Shown here one piece after another: positions 44,239 through 53,743 of a stretch of DNA of 64,000 nt. The stretch spans positions 186,001 to 250,000 of the forward strand of contig BQMF02000469.1 in assembly GCA_027922465.2 (NCBI GenBank). The letters run 5' to 3'. The stretch's first letter is position 1. The number at the start of each line of letters is the position of its first letter. Origin of the DNA: Turritopsis dohrnii (taxonomy: Eukaryota; Cnidaria; Hydrozoa; Anthoathecata; Oceaniidae). The notes under the pieces are model-generated. The model did not search any database. It worked only from the letters and a program-made list of their open reading frames with translations, and had not been told where the DNA came from. A program made the position numbers and the translations under genes.

Positions 44239-44913
44239 TTACACTTGTATTACCATGAACGGATGTTTTTGATTCACATTTGGTAGCATTTGCACCAACC
44301 CAAGTGGAGAAAATATCTCGACTGGAGAGAAGGCCCTGTCAATTTGACTATGAATATTATCAAATTCTTGAATGCTGGAACGACTAGGTTCACAAAACCT
44401 CTGTTCGATTATAACTATCTGTGTCGAAAAATAAACTCTTGAAGGACAGAGCAGACTTACAGCTGTTTCGATTTTGTGTGACACGCGAGTCAACCAATTT
44501 TTTAATGGCAGGAGCATCCTTAAGAATTCTTTCCAACATTGACATTGTAGTACTGGAAATGTCATTCCCTCCCTCTTCCAGTAAAGCTCCAAAGCACACA
44601 ATACCCTTTCTTGTATGAACAATATATATATGTATGGTGATAGGTTTCTTTTGTATTAAAAGTTTCCTACTTTAGATTTTGGCAAGCTTATAACATTTTC
44701 TAAGCCAATACAAACAACAGCTACCTTTTCATCTTTAATTTCATGAGCGTTTTTTCGTTCAGCCCTGCTGTCATTTTTAGATGTAACGTGTCTGTTGTAT
44801 TTTACAGCCAGCTCATGCCAAACACTTTTAAGGAAAATTTGTAGTCTTTTAAATTCCAAATTAAGATTTTGGAGTGCCCAAGCAACTCCAAGTGATATAC
44901 ACAGAAGCAACAT
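44239..44913 (-). pseudogene. Unrecognised ORF fragments of the 4.67-kb element
   Basis: Frames 44656-44913 (KSVWHELAVKYNRHVTSKND) and 44390-44599 (CFGALLEEGGNDISSTTMSM, LERILKDAPAIKKLVDSRV) have protein-like composition, and a third frame overlaps. They may be remains of the transposase of the surrounding element. I do not recognise them and cannot choose a full reading frame. Confidence 0.3.
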
Positions 44914-45254
44914 AAAGGAAAATTGATGTTTTTCGTACTGTATAAAATATTTTTTGTCAGTTAAAGGCGAATTTGCAAGAGCATGGAGTTAAAACAAAAT
45001 AATTTTAATAAATATCACTTGTTTTGCTACTATTTTGTTCTATCTCCAATTGCAAACTTTCCCTGGAGGAGAGTGGGTATTAGCAAATTTGAAATAATTT
45101 TTGGTCAGGGACTCCAATTACGATGTATTCAAAATGTACCAAGTAACTTTCCATAGAATGGTTTCTTAAAGATTTTGTGTGGTTATGAAATTTAAAACTT
45201 AATTTTCTCAGTTTAAAGAAATTGGAGATAGTACAAAATAATTCTCACCTAACG

Positions 45255-46590
45255 ATATGAAAGATGAGGTGCAAGAACATCGGTTGCATCCTTTATCAGC
45301 GAAGCTGGTAAATTGTCGTACCCAGTGGCTTTATTTCGGCGAACTTGACTTAGATGATTGCACACTTCTTCAGTAGACACATAAGAAAAATTGAAACTTT
45401 GTTTACTACGCGAAGGAAAGTCCGTCAGTCTTCGCCAGGTTAAATCCATCAATGGGAAAAATTTCCTTTTCATGGTATTTACGATACTGCTGAAGTACTT
45501 GCAAAAACCGTCGCATATTTTCTTTCTGTCGTGTGTGACGCTATCGTCGACTTTAAAAGAATGTTCTACCTTATAATTTTTCGATTTTGATGGGAATACT
45601 CTCTTCAGCGTGGACAAGAATTTTGTAGGGTCACGGGCATTTTCCTCAAGTAGAGATTGTGCATATTTCGCTTTGGCAGAGCGTATCATTATGTTAACGA
45701 TGTTCCTTTTAATTCGATATTGTGCACGGGTATCTCTGCAGTTCTTTCTCTGGCATTTTTTCAGCAGACGATCGCGTTCATTCATGACTTTCTTGATCTG
45801 CACTGTAAGCCACGGACTTGGTTTGCCACGTATCTGCTTGCTTATTTTAGGCGCGAATAAATTAAACGCACTCAATAAAATAGTGTAGAGATGATTCCAT
45901 GCCTTGTTGACGTCACCACAATAAACTTTCTCCCAATTCTGTCTTCTTAGGTAATCGATAAGTTAAGCAGGGTTATAGCGATTGTTGAAACATAAAGACG
46001 ACAAAACCTGAATTGATCAAGAGAAGATACATTCGATTATGACACGTTCATGTATTAAAGGTTTCGACTGAAGACAGCCATCTTCTTCTCTTCCATCTTC
46101 AACAGCTATCTTCTTGAAATAAAAGAGAGCTTAATGATCTACAAAGGAAAACCTATTCTCAACAAAAATATCTCATCTGCTCCATTGTATTTATTCGATA
46201 AGTTCGGTTAATCAATCGTCTGAGGAGTGCTTGCGTAATCGCAGCATACTGACATTTGATTTACCTTATTAGGTAATATTTTATTTTATGATAATTGTTA
46301 AAAAGGCGTTTGTTTAAAAAAATATTTCATATCTGTATGTACTCGCACTGAAGATGGCTGTTGTCAGCCGAAAGCTTTAATACATGAACGTGTCATAATC
46401 GAATGTGTCTTCTATAGCGATTGTAGTTTCGACAAGTAATTTTTCTTGACGCAAACTTAATGTTATGTAATTTGCGTACAAAACCTATCATTTGATGGTC
46501 AGCAATTCCAGCTGTAATAACTGCTGAATCCCGAATCACGGAGGGATTGTTTGACGCAATGGAATCAAAACATCCTACAATCGCAGTCAA
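45255..46590 (-). pseudogene. CR1-like LINE, 5' half: endonuclease end and linker
   Basis: Frame 46393-46590 (minus) carries the end of an EEP endonuclease (CFDSIASNNPSVIRDSAV, AGIADHQMIGFVRKL) up to CRNYNRY. A 427-bp insertion follows (45986-46412). The text continues with RRQNWEKVYCGDVNKAWNHL, KPSPWLTVQIKKVMNERDRL and NKATGYDNLPASLIKDATDV and reaches the junction at HLSY. This is the other half of the LINE whose RT is at 39211-40588. A stop near 45965 and truncation at about 46600 are further damage. Confidence 0.85.
45986..46412. mobile_element. 427-bp insertion with 12-bp TSD and inverted arms
   Basis: It is flanked by TATAGCGATTGT at 45974-45985 and 46413-46424. Inside, CATTCGATTATGACACGTTC near 46030 is mirrored near 46385-46403, but the two ends themselves are not inverted repeats. 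A 12-bp duplication argues for a retroposition-type event rather than cut-and-paste. Near the right end lies CTGAAGA..GGCTG-TTGT-CAGCC-GAAA (46348-46373), resembling a hammerhead core. No ORF. Confidence 0.7.
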
Positions 46591-46902
46591 AGCTCAAAGA
46601 TCGAGTCCTTAGAGCACCGTTCAGCAAGAATCATTGGTACGAACTCTGTCAAAAGTACAAGAGCCGTTATTGAGAGGCAGATTTGTTCATTGGTTAAGAA
46701 ATCTTTGAAGAAAGAAGTTCAACACGACGTGTTCGATAACTATTTCGATGTCTTGGTTCATACTAAAGGGACAAGAAATAACAAGCGATCTTTAAAACTT
46801 CCGTCCATAAAACTGGAAACCTCAAGAAGTAGTTTTTACTCTGGTGCTGCTAAAATTTTTAACGAATTAGATATCTCTGAAAGAGAATTTTTAGATACAT
46901 AG
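46575..46902 (+). pseudogene. LINE RT C-terminal fragment
   Basis: The plus-strand text IESLEHRSARIIGTNSV, then KSLKKEVQHDVFDNYFDVL, then NKRSLKLPSIKLETSRSSFY and AKIFNELDISEREFL matches the C-terminal domain of CR1/L2 RTs (compare the ends of the ORFs at 14.2 and 39.2 kb). It meets the opposite-strand LINE 5' half near 46580, so two truncated LINEs lie head to head here. Confidence 0.6.
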
Positions 46903-46950
46903 AATTACCGATAAGGCTCTTTCCATTCTAGCTAATACGTCTATTGTTCG

Positions 46951-47328
46951 TAGTACATCATTCTTCTATCGTAAATTCGTGCTATTTTACTGGTGGTTTC
47001 AATCTTTATTTAGTTTTTCTGATCTTGCACTACCTGAAAATTTATCTATATCTTATTATTTATTTTTATTGTACACTTTATCATTAAAACTTCTATATTA
47101 TAGTTTATCTTTTATTTTAGTTTATTTGATCAGGACAAGTAAGGAAAACAGTTTTATATGTATATATTGTACATTTTGTAAACTGAAACTTTTATCCTGA
47201 ATAAATATTCGTTAATAATAATATGTCTATTAATGTTTGGGTTTCCCCGTCTATTCTTGTCGGTTCTTTTATGAATTGGTCGAAACCATTTACTTGTAAT
47301 AGTGATTTGAATTCTCTGTTGACATTTC
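46951..47328. other. LINE 3' debris; no gene
   Basis: AT-rich, with frames of no recognisable content. It contains the downstream region of the H4 gene, in which I see no canonical histone 3' stem-loop on the minus strand. Confidence 0.4.
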
Positions 47329-48507
<1,179 letters not shown>

Positions 48508-48509
48508 TA

Positions 48510-49375
48510 CAGTACACATCCGTTAATTCGAATGCCGCTTAATTCGAACATTCTTTATTTCGAACAAATTCTTCAGTCCCTTGAGTTTGGTCTAATAAAT
48601 ACTTATATTTTGTGCCGCTTAATTCGAACTCCGTTAATTCGAACATTTCGTTAATTCGAACAGTTTTTTCGGTCCCTAGGCTAAAAAACACTCGTTAATT
48701 CGAACTTTTGCGCACTATTAATCTAAAACTAAGTGAAAATGATGGTAAAATTTCTTTCAACTGTCCAATAAATTGTGCATTCCCAGTAAAATAAAGTTTA
48801 CCAGGTATTTAGAGTCCTCCTTTATCACCAAGATTAACTTTTTCTCAGTTACTTCTACTTTGCAGCTGTTGTCATCGCTTGCTTGCAGAAAAACAAGATT
48901 GTTTTTCCTTTTGCCAGATGTCCAACCACGACGTTGTTCTGATGACTGCAACAGCGTATTTGTCAAATTCATTTTCTGGTTTTACTCGACTCTCTAGAAC
49001 TTTTCCAATTTCTGGCTGCCATATTTCCATATAAGCATGGTAACCTATACGAAAACTATGTCTTTCTTCTTGAGTACAATAAAGCAGTAGCTCATCTTTT
49101 ATCTCAAAATCCTGGCTTTACAGAGCGTTGTAAAACGTTCTATTCTGTAATCATTTGATTCTGGAAACGCTCGATAAAGACATTCGATTTTGAAAATTTG
49201 AATGTTTTTTTCTTTCATTCTTTCCTCCCACTTCTTCTTGTCTGTTGTCGACGTGCAAGAAAGATGTAAGAAAATCTGAATTCTTATTTTTCCCAATTAT
49301 CCGATAATTCGAACATTCGCTAATTCGAACAAATTTTTCGGTCCCTTGGGTGTTCGAATTAATGGATGTGTACTG
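48510..49375. mobile_element. pogo/Tigger-like MITE, TA TSD
   Basis: Ends are CAGTACACATCCGTTAATTCGAA and CAGTACACATCCATTAATTCGAA (right, reverse complement). The flanks are TA (48508-48509 and 49376-49377). Repeated TTAATTCGAAC words near both ends (48520-48705 and 49305-49365) are typical of pogo-type termini. The interior frames are short; the one at 49099-49296 (minus) could be a transposase remnant but is not recognisable. Confidence 0.8.
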
Positions 49376-49377
49376 TA

Positions 49378-49681
49378 TATGCTACCCTTTTAAGTTGAGT
49401 AGTGTCTCAAGCTCTGGTATGGAACCCACGTTAACTGGTCCAGGACAAAGTTCAATGTCTCCACATAATAACAACAACATCTGTATAGCAACTCTTCTTT
49501 GTTTGATCAGTCCATGAAGTTGTTTCTCCAAGTATAACGACTCATAAGTAAACGTTGCGTGATCGTCACATACTATTTCACCGTTAAAACTATAACACAC
49601 TGAATTAGCTTTTATAAACGATGGCTTTCTGACGCAAAATATCAAAAATCGTCTAACGGAAATTTGACGAAAAAATAGCAA
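49378..49681 (-). pseudogene. 2A-like leader of endonuclease retroelement
   Basis: The minus-strand frame has a hydrophobic/basic N-terminal part, then VAIQMLLLLCGDIELCPGP (2A-like segment, 49436-49462) and ELETLLNLKG, ending in a TAG that precedes the MITE. Canonical 2A is D-(V/I)-E-x-N-P-G-P; here the Asn is Cys, which is expected to abolish or weaken ribosome skipping. N-terminal 2A-like peptides occur in many animal non-LTR elements just before the endonuclease, which is what follows here at 48.5 kb. Confidence 0.75.
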
Positions 49682-49845
49682 AAAAATTAAAAGAAGTGAT
49701 GCGGAAAGTTGTTTGACACGCAGAAAATTGCAAGAAAGTGTTAGACATTTCTAAAATCATCTTTGGAAAGTTTTGAGCAACTCATAATTCTGTTTAGTTT
49801 TGGGAAGAAGTAGGAGAAATTAGGCTTCGGAACTTTACTAAATAG

Positions 49846-51903
49846 ATGATGAAACGTCAAAACTGTGATTCAACCGCGCAATGCACAATATGTGGTCGAA
49901 TATTAAAGAATGTTGCTGGTCTCAAGTTGCACCTGAGAGCAAATAAATGCAAAGCACCTGCATCAATCACGAGGATAAACGATTCAAACATACAAAAACA
50001 ACAAGAACAGGCTTCTTCTTATCAGCCGGTATCTCAATCAATTCTTGATCCACCAATTGAAGAAATCTCATTCAAATGGGGTGAAAGAGACAATCGATCC
50101 TTTACTACAGCACTCTCCATCACCTACAATGAAATTGTATTTTGGAGAAAAAATCTATTTATGCTGCCAACCGGAAAATCAGGTAAAGAATTTATTAATG
50201 AAATGACCAGACTTATCAATGCATGGGTTGATGGAAATGCACTAAAAGATATTGCCTTCAAAGCGGTAATGGTTATGCCAAGCTTGATGTTGCAGAAGCC
50301 ATCCAAAAACTCAAAATCCAAAAACCACTTAAAAGCTCTTGAAAGAAGAATGTTGTTATGGCAAAACGGTGATATTGAAGAGCTCGTGCGAGAGGCAAAG
50401 ACAGTCCAAGATAGACTTCCCTCTTTGAACAAGAAGAAAACAGTAGCTGAACTATCAAGAAAGTTTTCGGATCATATGCACAAGGGCAATGTTAATGCTG
50501 CTCTGAAGCTTCTTTCAAACAATATGGAAAGTGGCATACTTCCATTGAACCAGTCAACCCTCAATTTATTGCATGAAAAGCATCCTACATCAGCCCCGAG
50601 TCAACCAGAAGTCCTTCTGCCGGATGAACCCAACGTTCCTCATCCAGTAATATATGACAACATCAATGCAGATACAATAAGAGCAGCTGCAATTCGCACT
50701 AAAGGAGGGTCTGGTCCATCTGGCATGGATGCTGATGGATGGAGAAAGATCCTAACTAGCAGTTCTTTCGGTGAAGCACCCGACTCGTTATGTGATGCTC
50801 TAGCGAAAGTGGAAAGAAAACTCTGTAGCGTCGAGGAGAAAGGATCGTCTCTTGAAAGTTTTCTAGCATGCCGTTTAATTCCTTTAAACAAGAACCCTGG
50901 TTTACGACCTATTGGAGAAGGAGAAGTCTTAAGAAGGATTATTGGCAAATCTATTATGACGACAGTACGCGATTCCGTTATCAATTCAGTTGGATCACTA
51001 CAAGTATGTGCTGGTCAAGACGCTGGTATTGAAGCTGCTTTACATTCTATGCACGACATATTTGATGAAGAAGACACAGAAGCTGTTCTCCTGATAGATG
51101 CAACAAATGCTTTCAATGTTATCAACAGAAATGTCTTTCTTCATAATATCCGTGTCGTATGTCCAGAAATCGCGATCTTTGTGACAAACTGCTACTCAAA
51201 ACCTTCTAGGCTGTTTGTAATTGGTGGTGTAGAAATTTTATCAGCTGAGGGAACTACTCAGGGTGATCCGGTTGCAATGGCAGTATACGCCACAGGAATC
51301 ATACCAATGCTCCTGTTTATACTTGAATTAACCGATCCTCTTCCAGGGAAACAAACAAAATCAGTTGCACTTGCTGATGATCTAACAGCGGCTGGTTCGA
51401 TTGACAACTTGAAAGTTTGGTGGAAACACTTAATTGATCTTGGTCCAAAATTTGGATACCATCCAAATGCCTCAAAATGTTGGCTGATTGTAAAGAGTCA
51501 TCTTGAATTTAAAGCAAAAGCGGTATTTTCCGACACTGAAGTTAAATTGACAACTGATGGCAAACGACATCTCGGTGCTGTAATTGGTACGGATATTTAC
51601 AAGAACGAATATGTAAGTGAAAAAATCGACAATCTATGTAAAGAACTACTTACACTTTGCGAGTTTTCAAGACCAGATCCTCAGTCTAGATATTGCTGTT
51701 TTGTAAGTGGCTTCAGACACAAACTTACATATTTGATGAGAACTGTACCAAATATAAGCCATCTGTTTCGACCATTGGATGACATTGTTCTAACGAAGTT
51801 CATCCCTATAATTACGGGTGGAATACAAATCAACAAACAACCAAAGGAAGTTATTATCACTTCCTGTCAAGGACGGAGGCCTGGCACTTCCAATTTTTGC
51901 TGA
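49846..51903 (+). pseudogene. RLE-type retroelement: zinc finger and RT
   Basis: The ORF starts at ATG 49846 (685 codons). The N-terminus has a C2H2-like finger CTICGRILKNVAGLKLHLRA. The RT has LIPLNKNPGLRPIGEGEVLR, VLLIDATNAFNVINR (motif A), GTTQGDPVAMAVYA (motif B) and VALADDLTAAG (motif C as LADD), then RHLGAVIG. The frame shifts near 51840. Finger plus RT plus C-terminal restriction-like endonuclease is the R2/NeSL-like architecture, although I cannot place the clade. The long open RT implies a relatively recent copy. Confidence 0.8.
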
Positions 51904-52870
51904 CATCGCTGAAATCGAATACAACAACTCACGATTCATCACACAAAATCATTGTCACCACATCAAAAACCAGAGTCGAAAATATCTTAAAGATGAAGAT
52001 ACCCTAACAAGAAAGATGAAAATCAAGAAAGATATAAGAGATCGAATAAAAGGCATAAAGAATCAACTGAACGATCAAATGAGTAAAGAACAAACACGCT
52101 TGTTTACTCTTAGTCAAGAGAATGGTTATCGACCTTACCAATAAAAGAAGAAAGTTTCCACCTCACCAAACAAGCATTTACAGATCTCCTCAGAATTCGT
52201 TATGGTTGGCAGCTACAAAACTTCCCAACCAACTGTGAATGTGGATCCAATTTTACGATCGATCATGCGCTATCATGTAAAAAGGGTGGATTCGTTACGC
52301 TCCGTCATAATGATATTCGAAACACCACGGCAAAGTTTTTATCTGAAGTATGTCACGAGGTAAAGATCGAACCAACATTACAACCTTTAGTCAATGATCA
52401 ATTGGAAACCGTTGCAAATGTTGCAGATCAAGCACGATCAGATATATGTGCGCGTGGCTTCTGGATCTCTGGTCAAATGGCATTTTATGATGTTAGGGTC
52501 TTTAACCCATTGGCTAAACGATACAGAGATGTAGAGCTACCTACATGTTATCGTGTGAACGAGAAGGAGAAGAAGAATCAATATAACTGCAGAATCATGA
52601 ATGTTGAGCATGGTAGTTTCATACCTCTCGTCTTTGCGGCAACCGGTGGAATGGGTCGAGAATGCTCGAAGTCTTTCGATCGGCTGGCAGACATGATAGC
52701 AGAGAAAAGACATTTACAAAAATAACATTAACATCAAACGCAAAATGAATTTTTCCTTGATAAGATCTCTGGTTAGATGTATTCGAGGAAGTACATCAAT
52801 ATATGGGAACGTAAAAATGATCAATGACGCAGCAGTCTGCGAACAGCGGGCTACTGTTGTTAATCATTAA
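51818..52870 (+). pseudogene. RLE-type retroelement: C-terminal endonuclease
   Basis: The sequence continues in frame 51818-52144 (SLPVKDGGLALPIF, then a charged helix), shifts near 52115 to a frame with EWLSTLPIKEES, CECGSNFTIDHALSCKKGG (zinc knuckle), ARSDICARGFW, GQMAFYDVRVFN and NVEHGSFIPLVFAATGGMG, stops at 52725, then shifts again to SLVRCIRGSTSIYG, ending near 52870. A poly(A)-like run follows at about 52910. The PD..D-V pattern suggests a PD-(D/E)XK nuclease that would nick the target. Three frame breaks make it inactive. Confidence 0.75.
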
Positions 52871-52910
52871 GTAAATTATATCTCTGATAATATATGTAAA
52901 TAATACTAAT

Positions 52911-53459
52911 GAAAAAAAAAAATATCAAAAATATCTGAACGCTAACACGGAGCATGACTGCTCCGGCTGTTGCCATAGTTTTTCTTGCGCCTTTAAATCA
53001 ATCTCCCGCCACAGTCTCAATTGAAATTTCAGCGATGTGTCGATTTTAATTGATATATATATATAACAATTTATTAGGTTTTAAACAAAAAATTTTGTAT
53101 AAGCTTCAAAAAATGAGAATTTTAATATTTTTCTTAAGACCATTGGTTTCTTCGAACCACATTTAAACACATGCAGTTGTATCCACAGTACAGAACAGTA
53201 TGGAACCACAAGTAATGTTTTAAAATGTCAACCCAAAGACGACTTCGTGCAACGAATCTGTAAATCTACAATTACGATTAAATGAGTAAATATGAATGAA
53301 CTATATTCTCCAAAAACTAATGTTCCGCAGACAGCAATAGGTATCTCAACAAACGTCAACTGACTCCCCAGGTCTATCAACACCAACTGCACAAAAACAC
53401 ACGGAAAGAAATTTAAGTGAGTATTAGGAAAGTTCATGTTCCTGGATCACATAACGGCT
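52911..53459. other. No gene supported
   Basis: AT-rich. A minus-strand frame at 53228-53437 is preceded by an acceptor-like TTTTGTGCAG, but its content is unrecognised. It could be a 3' exon downstream of the TPR gene. Confidence 0.35.
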
Positions 53460-53743
53460 CATTAACTACGCGCTTCAAAGCAAGTATTGATATTTCCAAA
53501 CGAAACAATTATTCGTACATTGCCTTTTCGTTTTTGTCAATTGTCTTTTCGTATTTGTCTTTACCTCTTAACGCTAATGCCATGAAGTGTTTCGTTGCAA
53601 AGCATCTTGGTGCTCCGGTCACTATATTGACATTTTCAATTCAAACAATTCCTTGTAAATTGCAATCTCCTGCTTTAACAAATTAATGCTATCTGAAATT
53701 CATGCTTCCTCATCACCGTATCTTCGTGCTCCAGGCCATGTAT
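53460..53743 (-). pseudogene. Degenerate TPR units beyond the stop codon
   Basis: Past the TGA at the end of the TPR ORF, the minus strand still aligns with the 126-bp unit. Recognisable blocks (plus view) are CGTATCTTCGTGCTCCAGGCC at 53716, AAGCATCTTGGTGCTCCGGT at 53600 and TTCGTATTTGTCTTTACC at 53549. Stops and indels abound. The array was therefore longer by at least two units, and the present C-terminus is a truncation. Confidence 0.7.

Larger units (their letters stand above)
40589..45254. mobile_element. 4.67-kb TIR element in LINE RT, ATAT TSD
   Basis: Ends are CGTTAGGTGGGAATTATTTT (left) and CGTTAGGTGAGAATTATTTT (right, reverse complement), about 31 bp with two mismatches. The flanks are ATAT at 40585-40588 and 45255-45258; because ATAT is self-complementary, a 2-bp AT duplication is also possible. 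Excision restores HLSYDINL in the LINE RT. It holds a second inverted-repeat element (40671-43426) and, at 44.2-44.9 kb, ORFs I do not recognise. A 4-bp duplication would fit Sola or Chapaev-type elements. Confidence 0.85.

Noticed and set aside
47262..47279. Histone 3' stem-loop-like GGTTCTTTTATGAATTGG downstream of H4
   Set aside because: It lies on the plus strand, opposite to H4 transcription, and its stem is imperfect.
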